Below the pieces are notes generated by a model that saw only the letters and a list, made by a program, of their open reading frames with translations, did not search any database and was not told the origin of the DNA. The translations under genes were made by a program, and so were the position numbers. Shown in pieces: positions 22,001-33,588 of a stretch of 64,000 nt of DNA. The DNA is from Halichondria panicea (Eukaryota > Porifera > Demospongiae > Suberitida > Halichondriidae): positions 5,182,120 through 5,246,119 of the forward strand of contig NC_087389.1 in the NCBI RefSeq assembly GCF_963675165.1. Reading direction: 5' to 3'. Position 1 is the first letter of the stretch. Each line of letters opens with the position of its first letter.

Positions 22001-24811
22001 CTCTCCTCCCTAGGGGATTCTAACTCCTCCCCATTACCCTCTCTTAACCCCTCCCCTCCCCTCCCTAACCCCACCCTTTTCCCTCTCCTCAGGTGAGCTA
22101 CTGGGTGGCGAGTGAGATATGTTCAGTGAAGGATGCAAAGTCGAGAGCAGCTCTCATTGAGAAGTTCATTGAAATAGCAAAGGTATAGTCAATATCTTGT
22201 GTTTCTGAATCAGTGTGTCTCCATCTTGTTTGATTCGTGCAAGGTTGTGTTCTCAAAATCAGAGATGTGCCCACACTAGTCGGTGGTGGTTGGTACTATA
22301 TACCACTAGACAAACTAGAGCAACTTAAGTGCAAACACTCGGCTGGTGATGTGATAATACGATCTATACATGTATATAGAAACCAGAGGAGTAAATGAAA
22401 TGCATTTATAGTCATGTATGACTGAGCTATAGCACAGCAATAAAACTAAACCTAGACCTAATTTAAGTCAGCACTCCTGGTATGTTCTGGCTAAGATAAA
22501 TAACCACAATATCATATTCTAGCTTTCTACTTTAGTGACCCTTTTCCATTGTTTCTGGTACAGGATCACTTCAGCTGCAGATAGTGTCTCGAATAAAGGC
22601 CGCGTGTAGTTAGGCTGTTAGCTAGCCCTACAGCCGACGTGCAAGTTTAGCATTTGCTCGCTTTTATTAACTACTTAAAACTAATAACTTGTTGTGTGAA
22701 GGCTATCCATGCTGTAAACGCAGGGCTATGGAGTAGACTCACATGTTATAACAAACACACAAACCAACAGACTAGTACTATATAATTCGTGGCCGCCCAC
22801 GCACCTTGGGCCACCTAGTTCAACACATAAAAGAGGCAATGTGTGTGAGATTGACGATTGAAAATAGCCACTTCTTAGAAAATTCTGGCCACATCACTAC
22901 TCTAAATTAATTGTCCCAAACATTTTTCTCGAAGTATTTCTGTGACTATCCAGTAATTGTACACACGCACGCACTGTAGCAATGTCAAGAGCATAGGAAC
23001 TTCAATACGACCGTCTCCTTGGTAACGGGCCTCTCGCTGGCAGCTGTTAGGAGACTAAAAAAGAGTTGGGAGGTGAGAATTTTATTTTTATTCTCATCAT
23101 CATTATTGATGATTAATGATTATTTTCCACAGTTTGTAGGAGAAAAATCAGTTAAAGCCTATCAGAAGTTGACGTTAGTTACATCACCCACGAGTAACCA
23201 TGGCAACTACAGGAAGTTGTTGTCGTCCGTACACAGAAGAGAAAGTGGTATCCCCTACGGCTGCATTCCTTATTTCGGTAATTAATCAAGTCACTATAAT
23301 CTATGTCAAAATGTTATAAGTAAGATACCTTTCAAATTAGGTGTTTAAATCCTCACTTTTGTCGCGACCATAAATTGTCATTTTTTGACTATTTTGGTCA
23401 TTTTTTGGCCATAGGATTTAATATACATGTAGTACATGTACATGTACAATGTATAGGTATAACTGTAAACACTGTTACAGTAATTAATTAGTCCAAAGTT
23501 GGGGCTCATAACTTGAGTTTAGAGTATTGAAACAATATCTCATTGCAGAGGAGGTCGGACATCACTTGAACTTTCACTAATTATGACCTTTTAATGACAT
23601 TCCAGGCCAAATTGCTTTTCGTTTTTGCTGACTCAGCAGTAGAACATGATTGGATCTAGGCGGATCTAGCTAGTATGGCTATTATGTACTGATAGGGTTA
23701 GGTCCAGTAACCATCATAGACACCAAACACAACTAGCTGTCAACAGATTCAGCGACAGAAACCGTGCAGAAGTATTGTCTCATGAATCAGTCGCCCTCTA
23801 TAACATAGACTCGTGATTAGGCCGCCCAACTTTTAGAGGGCGGCTAAAATAGAGACTAGCAGAGAAGTACAGTAGACGCTACTGCTGAGTCAGCAAAAAC
23901 GAAAAGCAATTTGGCCTGGAATGTCATTAAAAGGTCATAATTAGTGAAAGTTCAAGTGATGTCCGACTGCCTCTTGTATTGAATGGTGTGTTTCATGTCA
24001 GGTGTATTCCCAGGGAAAGTCCCTTTGTTATGTTGTCCTCCATGATCTTAATGTTGCTTATAGATTTTAGATTTGGGAAAGTGCAATAAGCAAACTGTGT
24101 TTTCGATAGTTTTGTATTGAGAAAGTGTATGTGGCTTTTTTTAATTCTTCTGTTCTCGTCCATTGCACAGGTGTGTTTGTTAGGGACCTCGTATTCTTCA
24201 ACGATGGAAACGCTAAGAAACTAAAAAATGGGCTCATTAATTTCTCTAAACTGCGGACAATGGTGTTGAAGGTGAGGGGGCGGGACAGCTGTGCGGGTAC
24301 ATGTACCACCTGTAGCTGTGTAGTAGTCTGTTGATCTGTATACTTCTGTAATAATCATGAGTTTTGTTTGTGTTGCTAGGAATTAGTGTGTTTGTCTGAC
24401 CAGTTACTTAGCTACTGTACATGAAGCTTCTTCTCAACCCAAATTGTTTAGTTCGTACAATTAAACACAATTATTTAAATGCGCTTGTTTTAACTCCGAC
24501 TCTCTATTATTGTGTTCCTTAGTTTGAGGAGCTGAAGAGATATCAAAGGTCCAAGTACTTCTTCCCACCCGAGGACAGAACAAGAGATTTTTGTAAAAAC
24601 CTCTGGAGCTTATCCGAATCAGAGTGAGTGGGCGTGTGTGTGCGTATGTGCGGGGGTGTATGTGTTTGCGTGTGTCACTGCAACTTGTGTAAAGTCTCCA
24701 CTCAAAATTAAGAGATCTTTATCTCCCACTTCCCATTTCTTCTCTAGTTTGTACGAGGTCTCGTTGCAAGTAGAGCCAAGAGAAGCTCCTCCCATTGAGA
24801 CCGACGTATAG
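11140..24811 (+). CDS. Ras-family guanine nucleotide exchange factor (PX-like + REM + CDC25), 1571 aa
   Basis: It catalyses GDP/GTP exchange on a Ras-type GTPase. Coding exons: 11140-13490, 13724-14073, 14280-14351, 14698-14741, 15901-15979, 16299-16477, 17477-17576, 17867-17971, 18557-18661, 18908-18989, 19114-19194, 20841-20907, 20971-21069, 21239-21511, 21723-21804, 21871-21923, 22093-22182, 22980-23072, 23133-23277, 24171-24271, 24523-24623, 24748-24811 (4716 nt; every junction in phase). Residues 1-900 are mostly low complexity with two helical blocks (about 203-270 and 326-410) and a Lys-rich patch (~717-749). Residues ~901-1010 look like a PX domain, ~1094-1205 a REM domain (GTFEKLVEQL ... 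RVLDILTYWI), then a TP-rich linker (~1240-1320). The CDC25 domain follows (QLTLIELEFL, RFNKVSYWVA, FNTTVSLVTGLS, CIPYFGVFVRDL, LYEVSLQVEPRE). It ends E-T-D-V, a class I PDZ ligand. The Ras subfamily target is not clear; Rap- or Ras-type exchange is possible. Confidence 0.88.
14742..15900. repeat. RasGEF intron with nested repeat element
   Basis: This 1.16-kb intron contains inverted-repeat sequence at about 14995-15060 and 15207-15235 (AAAGCTTAGAAAGAGACCTTTCA against its complement). A 44-bp direct repeat (CTCTGATATCAAGTTTTTCG...) occurs at about 15255-15298 and 15585-15629. Between the two lies a block starting TTATGCCTCGGTGCGCGTGC with a short GCCTCG/CGAGGC hairpin. No gene is seen. Confidence 0.55.
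16478..17476. other. RasGEF intron (999 bp)
   Basis: The intron starts with GTGAGTGTGTGTG and contains a second GT run near 16723-16760. I see no gene, RNA or clear transposon in it. Confidence 0.4.
17590..17670. repeat. CA-rich microsatellite
   Basis: A run of CACACA with CCCACA interruptions, in the RasGEF intron that follows the exon ending at 17576. The conceptual ORFs on both strands here (TH and CV repeats) are artefacts. Confidence 0.85.
18255..18375. repeat. Dispersed ~75-bp repeat monomer in RasGEF intron
   Basis: It contains GTGGCTGTAATAAAGAGGTG, CTAACACAGGTACAAACACATG, CCATTAACCTGGCTG and TATTATAGAGGGTGGCC. These are the same words as at 9250-9475, in the same orientation. Confidence 0.7.
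18990..19113 (+). other. U12-type AT-AC intron in the REM-coding region
   Basis: The intron begins ATATCCTAAC directly after the AGAAG exon end and finishes TTAATGCAC. It carries TTCCTTGAC (19093-19101), matching the U12 branch-point consensus TTCCTTRAC, with the branch A 13 nt from the 3' end. Joining 18989 to 19114 yields R-F-H-L-E-L-P-P in the expected REM position and keeps frame; no GT-AG alternative does both. It also contains a CA microsatellite (about 19011-19044). Confidence 0.85.
19315..20725. repeat. ~54-bp tandem satellite array, about 25 copies
   Basis: Each unit reads roughly CATGTACATGTATGGTGGGTC, CCCTGTAAGCTAGCC, ACCCTCTATAATACAGC, with length 48-60 bp from variation in the GGTGGGT part. 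It lies wholly in the RasGEF intron 19195-20840. The 3' flank continues as the dispersed repeat (CATGTGTTTGG ... ACAAGTTTCACTG, to ~20778), so the array appears to be an amplified part of that element. Repetitive ORFs on either strand are by-products. Confidence 0.9.
22183..22979. repeat. RasGEF intron with a dispersed repeat copy at 22690-22830
   Basis: The segment TTGTTGTGTGAAGGCT, CATGCTGTAAACGCAG and GGCCGCCCACGC recurs at 34974-35100 with roughly 80 percent identity by eye. The rest of the 797-bp intron shows no gene. Confidence 0.55.
23547..23974. mobile_element. MITE-like element with ~95-bp inverted repeats
   Basis: Arms 23547-23642 and 23879-23974 are near-perfect reverse complements (starting GAGGTCGGACATCACTTG and ending CAAGTGATGTCCGAC). 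They flank a ~236-bp centre with no coding potential. It sits in the RasGEF intron 23278-24170 and is presumably a non-autonomous DNA transposon. A target duplication is not clear. Confidence 0.7.
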
Positions 24812-24875
24812 AAACGACTATCCATTTTCAGCTTTTTACTTTAATGACTCCTTACCAACTGTACCGTAAGTGTAC

Positions 24876-24949
<74 letters not shown>

Positions 24950-25889
24950 TCATTTCACTCTATGTAATATCTTTTTTGTGCACCATCAGCTATTGTGTGT
25001 GTGTATACATGCGTGCAGTCAATTTGTTTGCCAAATAATTATTCGTTTGTTCAAATGTTGAAAAGTCAAAACACTACGAATCCACGTTGTAATAATTTTC
25101 TTAATTGTTGTGTAATACAACGTTCTTCCCACGGTCATACAGGTACATACATATATAGTTGTGGCATTTATTGATTTGAAGGGGCATGACAGGAAATGTA
25201 TCTTTATATGGATAATAGCAAGGGCTAGTGTAATTGTAGCTATTGGATTAAAGGCTTAGATCACCAGATCCTACCAAGAATAAGTGTCTAATTAAAATAA
25301 CATGAAATACCGGTCATCCTCTGAACTGTACATGCAAGAACTTCCTATGTTGGTATTTATTATGTGCTAGCTGTACGTAAGATTGTTGTCTATTATACTG
25401 TAAGACTTCATTTCCTACGTAGGTAACAATATTCTTATAATAAGCGTTCTTCAATCATTTAATCATTTCCTGAGGCCTCAGTAATTTCCACCTCCGACCC
25501 ACACAAGGCATTGTAATATCTGGCATTGCTCATATCCTTGATGAGTCATACACTGTCATAATTAGACTTACACATGTATGTGCTACGTACATATTTCCTA
25601 AGTTGCCTCGGTTACCGTACATGTATGTACATGTACAGGATATAAGTATGGAAGTAAACAAACTAGCTAGCCTTGGGCTGTACACGTATACCATATTATA
25701 GTTGTTACTCTATCCAAGTGAGCTGAGATTATGCAGTGCTAGTACTGCTTCCTATTAGATTCCTAATACTGTCAGCAATGCAATTTGTATTTTGATAGTG
25801 TTCAGTTGATCTTACGTGTCGAGATGTTCCACACACTGATACCTATAGGCCCTGCATATGACTAATAGCCTGTGCATTAATTGAGTCAA

Positions 25890-26115
25890 TTAAGCTTTGT
25901 GCAATGCTACGTAGGCATGCAGCAATTAAGCTGTACTGCTACGTACACTGTATGCATGCAGCAAGATGTACGTATGCATGCCTTTAATGCTACGTATAGG
26001 CATGCAGCAAACTATAAGGCTACGTGACGTGGGCATGCAGCATGTTGGATACATGGGCTTGTAGCAATTAAGCTGTAATGCTACGTAGCCTACTAGGCAT
26101 GTTGTAATGCTTAGT
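25890..26115. repeat. Degenerate tandem repeat with GCTACGTA/GCATGCAGCAA words
   Basis: The words GCTACGTA, GGCATGCAGCA and GCAATTAAGCTGTA recur five or more times with spacing of about 35-60 bp. The unit boundaries are blurred, suggesting an old array. Confidence 0.55.
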
Positions 26116-27879
26116 ACGTAGTTAGTTTGTTAATGCAACCGTTACGATAGCTGTAACTTAGGTAATTGAATGCAACTTTGTTCCAAGACACAAAAGGCTG
26201 TTTTGATGACATGTGCCCCCCCAACCACAGCACAGATTGTATTACAGACTGAACTTTAGGATTCTTTTGAGTATCATTCCTTTAAAATCAAAGGTTAAGC
26301 AGATCATGTTGGATGACACATTCATTGCCCGTCTCCAGAATAGCCCAGAACTATTACTCATTCAGTACAGGAAAACTGTTAAATAGAATCATTGAACCAA
26401 GTGATGACTGCATCGGGTAAGTATGACAGGTTTTGTTATAACATGCATACCGCAAATGTTATAACTAATTATGGCCGGTTGTGATTGTAGTATAGTTGAT
26501 TGTTATATAATTATATGGATATGGGGTCTTAATTGTTTTTAGTGCCAGCCATTAATTAACGTTCCCTTCCATACATGGAGACATGTGATCAGCGTATACA
26601 GCTGCACCGATATTTGGGGCTAAGTGTGCACGTGGGAGTGATTATCACTGATAATCTGGCGCCTCTGGTCGGCAGGTGTGCACGAAGGGTGACCTCTATT
26701 AGTACACAATTAAGTTGACCCTTTAACGTATTGTTTTAGTAGCCTGTGAATATAATTACATATAGCTTTCAGAATGCCCACCCACAGAATGGCTGGCTCT
26801 ACCAGTCGTATGTTTACACTTCACACATCTTACTGCTGCAAGAATGATAAGAATGCACCCGGCACTGCCAGGACGTTTCTAGCCTCAGGCCGGGAGGTGT
26901 CGTTTGAGTTAATAGCTCAATATAATGTGATTCTATTTACGTGTACGCATATTACTGTTGCCGTGAGAGATGCATTCCTATGTATTAGAAATGCTCTCTC
27001 ACTTTTATGGCCTCTCTTCCTCCATTGGAGTTGCTTGTCATTGTACTGAACTACGCACTGGCATAAATATATGAAAACAGTATAACGAGAAACTTTATTG
27101 GTGTCAGCATTTTTTGGCTAGCTGTCTATATGTAACCCATAGTGTTGCACACCCTAGGTCGGAATGATGTGTTGAATTCTCCGTCAGTAAGAATATCAAA
27201 ACCCATTAGAATGGTATTCACTATTGGCTGTATTGCGCATTCAGATATAATAATGTAATGGCACCCCAACGCACGCACGTACACGTCATGAATGTATGAC
27301 TTTATAATGAGCTTGCTAATTCATCATTAACCGCCCCACACACATCCAAACCCCATACATACACAGTCAGTCACACACAATCCACCCACTCCACACCCAC
27401 ACAGGCCAGGTTCCTGAGACATTTTATTTCAAAGACTTACGCAGGTGTGTGTGTGGACCATCAGAGACTAGCTTGCACTTGCATGAGCAGGATAACCCCG
27501 GCCTAGCTCTATATAACGGACACCTTAGAGGAACAAAGTTGGGCTGTTATTAGAATACATTATTGGGCGAAAATTTGCACCAACGAAAAATTACCTGCTA
27601 TATGTGCTATATGCGGTGTACAGGTATGTGGCCTTAACTGAAATTAATGCACAAACTGTTCATTTAATTTGGGACCTGGCCTTTATATCGCAGTTAGCCT
27701 TTCTTCAGAGCTAGGTGGCAGTTAGTAGAGGGCCGGGATTTCACTGCATGCATGTGTACACTGTGTAGCACGCTTGTATAGCATACATTTGTGTAGTGTT
27801 AATGTCCCAATTCAAGCCAGTAAGAAGTTCAAAACACATCAGAATGGTATTGGCTAGCTATATATATATTATTGTACAG

Positions 27880-28063
27880 TACAGTGGAACCCCTCTATAA
27901 CGAACACCTTTGGGGAACAATGTTTTGGCCTTTATACAGAGGTGGCCTTTGTTGAGAGGTTGTTTTGTATACAAACTGTTCATTTGGGACCTGGGTGTCT
28001 GGCCGTTGTATAGCAGCTGGCCTAATTTATTCGGAGGTGGTTGTTAACAGAGGTTCCACTGTA
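27880..28063. mobile_element. MITE with CAGTGGAACC termini and TA target duplication
   Basis: The element runs from CAGTGGAACCCCTCT (27882) to AGAGGTTCCACTG (28061), flanked by TA on both sides. It is about 180 bp and non-coding. TA duplications and CAGTGG-type ends suggest a Tc1/mariner-pogo-like non-autonomous element. Diverged relatives lie at 27505-27750 and 28185-28350 and, inverted, at 4815-4985. Confidence 0.75.
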
Positions 28064-28891
28064 TATAATAATGGACCCCCTAAGACACACGCACACGCAC
28101 ATTTTAACAATTTAAGTTCGCTAACTCATTATTTATTTCAAATACTTTAATCCATTTCCGTGAAAGCTCTTGAACTTGCAAGTGTCAATGCATGTGCTAT
28201 AACAGACACCTCTGAGAAAACAAAGTTGTAATTGCATACAGAGGTGCATGGCCTTTGTTGAGGGGTTGTTTTGAACCTTTATATCACAGTTGACCTTCTT
28301 CATCAGTTGACCTTCTTCGTCAGTTGACCTTCTTCGTCAGTGGCCGTTAAGAGTCTGAGGAGTATAATATAGTTAATGTGCGTTCAACATACAAGCTGTT
28401 AGCAGCTGAACATCACACCCACATACACCCACTCACCCACTTTCAACCACAGCCACGACAGTACGGCTGTACAATGAACGAGCTGTACATGTGTTGTTGT
28501 GTATTGTCTTGTAGTCAGGAAGACCAGACGTTGCGTGGGCGTCACGGTGACCATATCCTCCCACCGCTGAATGTGTGGGATATGTATATCAGCAGCTGTA
28601 TAGTGTGGGATCAGGGAACAGGCTTTGCCGTGGGTACGATATCCTGTACACTGGTTAGCGTGACTACAATATGTGGGTTTGGGTCTGCATGTTGAAACAC
28701 TTTCTGTGTTGATTTATTTACCATCTGTTTGTTTATGACTGTACGCATACACAAAACTGAAAACTACCGTTTTATGAGCAAATAAACAATTAAATAACGA
28801 ACACAAATTAAAGGTTTACTTAAAGTTTCAATAGTGTATGGGAATCACACCGCCATTGATTCTGCATAGTAACTACCGGGTTTGAAGTAGT

Positions 28892-28976
28892 TCATGTTGT
28901 GTACTCAATGTCCATTGTGTGTGATTGTGGTGCTTCAGTGCAGGCTTTGTCATCAGTGTCATCAGTGTCAGCCTGT
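28892..28976 (-). CDS. Candidate terminal exon of an unidentified minus-strand gene
   Basis: After a convincing minus-strand acceptor (CTGTTTACTTGTTCCACAG, ending at 28977) comes a 28-codon segment rich in Asp/Thr (A-D-T-D-D-T-D-D-K-A-C), ending M-D-I-E-Y-T-T stop at 28892. An AATAAA on the minus strand lies downstream (TTTATT near 28714). I cannot find upstream exons that join it. It may be chance. Confidence 0.25.
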
Positions 28977-29318
28977 GGAACAAGTAAACAGGAGACGGCT
29001 GAAAGGATGACATGTACAGTCGGTGGGAGGGTTGATACTAAAAGCATTTTGTTGACAGGATAATAGTACATTTGTAACAGATGCTCAGTACAGGATTGTT
29101 GTGTATGCTTGGGTCTATATAGGGAGGTAGCCAAAAAGCTTATTGGCTGCAGGATTGCTTAGTAACAGTGAAAACACAAGCCTCTCATCTGCCAGGAAAG
29201 AAAGACATGCCAGCTTATTGGTCAATTGTTACTGTATTTGCTGCTGTATTTGGTCAGTCGTGTGCTAAAATCATCAATCGTCTTAAATGCATAAGGAATC
29301 GATTATCAACCGTGCACA

Positions 29319-29374
<56 letters not shown>

Positions 29375-29898
29375 CATGACCAGAAATCAGCACAACTTTG
29401 GCCTGTGTATAACCAGATAGGGTAAGGTTTCCCAGCTCACACTTTGAACACAATGATGTATACGTCGGACCCCCACTCTACGTCCTGTTTATATCCAGTG
29501 CGTGTGCACGCTCACATGCACGGCATGCACATGGGGGAAGATTTGTGGTAGATATTAATATTATTATACAGTGGCCACATGGAACCCTTTTCAAGCTGCA
29601 TACAACGGACTCCTTTTCGGCCGGTATACAGAGTTATAAATCGATAAGGCTTCAGATCAGCTCCTGAAGGGGCAGGTGGATTGCGAACAAGGGAAGTGCA
29701 AATAAAAGACATGCAGGTGTTAATGTACGGAGCAGCCAACGTGTCTGTGTGTCTGATGATTACACAGTGTATACATTCAATGTGGTAGCAAGCTAAGTAA
29801 GTTAGCACTGTGCTGTGTTAGCAGACACTGCAATAGTGTTACATTGGATAGTTAGCGACAGGATGCTCTTAATGATATTCATGAACTGACAACATTCT

Positions 29899-29906
29899 TA
29901 TATAAA
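29899..29906 (+). promoter_or_regulatory. TATA box candidate of the kinase gene
   Basis: TATATAAA lies 70 bp upstream of the kinase start codon at 29976, a reasonable distance for a short leader. Confidence 0.45.
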
Positions 29907-29975
29907 GCAGTTGGCTAGTGTGTTTAGACCTATAGCAGTATCAAAAGGAAACACAGCAAAAATCGAAGATCGATC

Positions 29976-31986
29976 ATGGAGAGCTACAAAATCCAAAGAA
30001 AACTGGGTAGTGGCAACTTTGCAAAGGTGTACCTTGCTACACACCTCCCTACACAACAAGAGGTTGCATTGAAGATGATATGCAAGAAGGGACTCAACAA
30101 CAAGAACCTGGAAAGAGTGCAGAGAGAGATCAGCAACATGAAGACCCTGGGCAGCCATGACAGCATTGTGACACTCATAGAAAGTAAGCTGAAATGCAAA
30201 TAATTAGTACTGGTAGATATTGCAATATTAATCTGCTTGCATACATATTATTTCTGCACAGTATTTTGCAACATTATTTACTGAGTATTGTTTCTGTGCA
30301 CAGCATTTGAGACCTCAGAGCACTACGTGCTAGCCATGGAGTACCTGCCAGGTGGAGAGCTATTCGACTATGTACTAGAGAGAGACGGCCTGTCGGAAAC
30401 TGCTGCAAAAGAAGTATTCCGAGAATTGGCCTGTGCAGTCCAGCATTGCCACAACGTAAGTATATTATAGAGAGAGGGTGTGTGTGTGTGAAACTTGGCA
30501 CTGTGTATACCAACAAGACCCCACCAATATTTATTTGTTAATTGAGTAAAGAATAAATAGGGTGATCCAAAATTGGCAGTTTTTGTAAGGATGCAGCACT
30601 TACCTGTACAATACATAACAAGTGATTATTACATGACCACAATCATTTATTGAGTGTTTTATCTATCACAGACTGGGATTGCACACAGAGATCTGAAACT
30701 CGAAAATATCTTACTGGACAGCAAAAACCGCCCCAAGGTGAGACGAGATAAGATTACCATAGTAACTATCAAGTTTATTCACAGCCATTATCTCACCCCA
30801 TGCACGCTGTGCATATTCAAAACCAACTTGCTTATCCCATACGCGTGAATAAAATTCACACGCAGTATCCAATAGCCTAAATAAGTATTCATAGACAAAA
30901 TTCACTATTATTGAATTTCCTACAGATTGCTGATTTTGGCCTCTCAAAGGAAGCTCATAATCACCCGATCTACGCTACGTACTGCGGCAGTCCCCTCTAC
31001 ACTGCACCTGAGATTATGCATGGTCAGCAATACAGGGGACCCGAGTGCGATATCTGGAGCATGGGCGTGATCCTCTACACGATGCTAACGGCAACCATGC
31101 CATTCGATGATACGAACTTCACCAAGTTCATGTTCAAGATCGAGAAAGGGGAATACTCCAAGCCTGAGGGCGTCTCAACTGGTAAGCATTGTTATTATGT
31201 TAATGCATGCACAGGAACAGCTGTAGGTCATTTGAATGTCTGTGTTTATGTTGTCCTTTGCTGCCTAGTAACTAACTTCCATGTGCAATTGAGAATGGTT
31301 TATACAACGTGACTTTGTGGGAATTACCAAGCCTTGCAAATGAGACACTTTGATTAAGTAGTGATTTCACGTTTGCAATACCGTACACTGCACTTTTATT
31401 ACGGCCACTTCCTTCTTACACAGATGCTCAAGAGATCATCTCAAAAATGCTCAACCCTAGTACCAACTCAAGATACAACATCAACCAAGTGCTTAACCAT
31501 CCATGGCTGGCCACACCCTCTCAGAGGAGACGAAAACTCGGCATTTGTCTTACCACTCCCCCTCAACTGAAAATCACTGGAGTGTGCGATTGCGATTGTT
31601 CATGTCACAAGAATGAACCACACACGCACCGTGACTCTGTTATCACCAAGCACTGTGAAGATTGCGAGGAGATCATCTCTAACACCCTCGACTTCAAAAA
31701 CAGACAGATCCCACAGCTCAGCCGCAACTCAAGTACAACGAGCAGTGGCTACGGCTCTGAGTTCGGTAGTCAATACCTCCCTATTGAGAGCCCTGTCTGC
31801 ATGAGGCCTCGCTTTAGGCCCCTCCTTGATATAGATGAACGAAGATACTCACTACCAAGAAAGAGCAAGATCTCCACCCCTAACAGCCGCAACTCCGTTC
31901 CCTCCCACCCCCTCGTAGCTACCCCTGCCTACTCTACGACCACCACCTGTGGATTAGAAGAGGATGACGGCACTGTGTTTATCTAA
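29976..31986 (+). CDS. CAMKL (AMPK-related, NUAK-like) Ser/Thr protein kinase with Cys-rich tail, 414 aa
   Basis: Exons are 29976-30183, 30304-30455, 30672-30737, 30926-31181 and 31424-31986 (1245 nt, phases consistent, GT-AG). The kinase domain spans residues ~4-256. It has glycine loop L-G-S-G-N-F-A-K-V, ATP lysine K33, catalytic H-R-D-L-K-L-E-N (D127, N132), DFG at 145-147 and APE at 169-171. The T-loop A-T-Y-C-G-S-P retains the threonine (T160) that LKB1 phosphorylates in AMPK-related kinases. The HRDLKLENILLD and Y-R-G-P-E strings point to the NUAK branch, but no UBA domain or long tail is present. The C-terminal ~158 residues contain a cluster C-D-C-D-C-S-C-H ... H-T-H ... H-C-E-D-C (282-308), which might bind zinc, then Ser/Thr-rich sequence. 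All catalytic residues are present, so it should be active. Confidence 0.9.
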
Positions 31987-32927
31987 GACTGAAATTGAAA
32001 GTTATATATCGACAATCTGACAATATATATCGATCGCTAGGTCTCCAATCTATGCAATGATTCTTTCCATTTGTCTGAAATGACAGGAGAGCCAAATTTT
32101 CTATCGAATATCAAAAACTTTGCACTGAAGAGCACCCCCTCCCCTACCCGTGAACGGTACATGCTGTGGAATGGACACTGTTCGTGATTGTTAGAACAAT
32201 CCGATCTCACCATCTGATAACTGATTCATTTACTCATGTCTTGATCAACTTACATTTTTCTGTTGTAGGCAAATTAATAGTTAGTTAGGATTACGATATC
32301 ATTTACCACAACGTCACGTCTTTAAACTTTGTGCAAACCCATACAACAAATGTTGTAAATAATATTATCAAAATTAATTGTTTAACAGAGCAACTGTCAG
32401 CGTGAATGCATGCATGCATGTGCATGATTGGTGACTGCCATACAATTACAGTAGTAATGGCTGTAGATAAATTAATGACTCTAATTAGCTATAGGGGTAT
32501 GCAATATACGTGCAACCATGCATGTTCTCTGTGGTGAGGTGGTTAATCTTTGTATTGGAGATTTTGGACATCAAATATATAAGTTTTGGCGCTGAACGCT
32601 AGTAGTCTTTTGTAGAGGTGTATCAATCACATCTACAGCACGTTACTGAGTCCTTACTGGAGGCTCGATCCATGCATGTGCACAGAAGATACACATTTTA
32701 CAGTGGAGGTTCCATGCATCATATCTACGTATAGCTAGAATGCAATAAGCTATATACATGCAAGTAGAGATGCATGTGTTACATTTACAGTGGAGGTTCC
32801 ATGCACTGTAGACGTCTATTATAGCTAGAATGCACTGCACAGTAACTACAGTTTTAGCTATACATGCAAGTGAACATGCCACTGTGAATATAGCTGGCCA
32901 GCTCAGTATAATTAAATACAGCTTATA

Positions 32928-33011
32928 TCGTTCCCAGGCCGATCTGTCTCCAAAATAATGCTAGGTCGACAACTATAGCGTTGTTTTGGAGACAAATCGG
33001 CCTGGGAACGA
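32928..33011. repeat. 84-bp hairpin, 31-nt arms
   Basis: Left arm TCGTTCCCAGGCCGAT... pairs with right arm ...ATCGGCCTGGGAACGA with about two mismatches over 31 nt. It lies between two copies of a duplicated ~200-bp block and is likely a tiny foldback element. Confidence 0.75.
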
Positions 33012-33588
33012 GGCAAATAGCAGCCATATATTGCTGCTAAGCTGTATTTAACATATCTGCCGAAACAAAGCTAACACCGGACCATGTAGACGTCTATATA
33101 GCTAGAATGCAACTGCATAGTAACTAGCTATACATGCAAGCGAACATGCTACTGTGAATATAGTTGGCCAGCTCGGTAAAATTAAATACCAGCTTAGCAG
33201 CTATGATTATTATAGTTGCTAAGCAATCAAAGTTAAATCTGCCGAAACAAAGCTAATGCCCCGCTTTGTTGAGGGATAGAGCCCATAGTGCTATGGAACC
33301 AGATCACTGCTGTTGTTGGCTAAACTTAAGAATACACCTTGTTAATGCTTTTGAGTACTCAAAATAGGATAACAGTTCAATTCCTTTCTATTTGCAAACT
33401 GTGAGAAGAGTTTGTGACAATAATGACTCAATAATTAGAAAATTGGCTATTGATACAGTAAACACTTAAGTAACCATAAAACTGCGTGAAAGAGAAAATT
33501 CTAACAAACCGAGCAAAAATAGCTAGCGTAACTATAAAGCCACAGAAGAAGTAGAGTAATGTTACAATAGAGTGTCTTATTGCACTAG

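Larger units (their letters stand above)
24812..29975. other. Intergenic region between RasGEF and kinase genes, repeat-rich
   Basis: It holds a (GT)n tract (24877-24946), a degenerate repeat of GCTACGTA/GCATGCAGCAA words (25900-26110), three members of the CAGTGGAACC MITE family (27505-28350) and a second (GT)n tract (29321-29372). A GTAAGT donor at 24869 could start a 3'-UTR intron of the RasGEF. Short open segments after good acceptors (26236-26384 and 28512-28695, plus) could be exons, but I recognise no family. Confidence 0.4.

Noticed and set aside
24870-25061. CVCVCV and HTHTHT open frames at GT/CA tracts (also 13602, 17490, 29168, 40526-40990, 57284 extension)
   Set aside because: Microsatellite translation artefacts with no conserved sequence.
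26774-27049. 91-residue open frame starting M-P-T-H-R-M-A-G
   Set aside because: No recognisable domain, no promoter or neighbouring exon that joins it; could be chance, left as unsupported.
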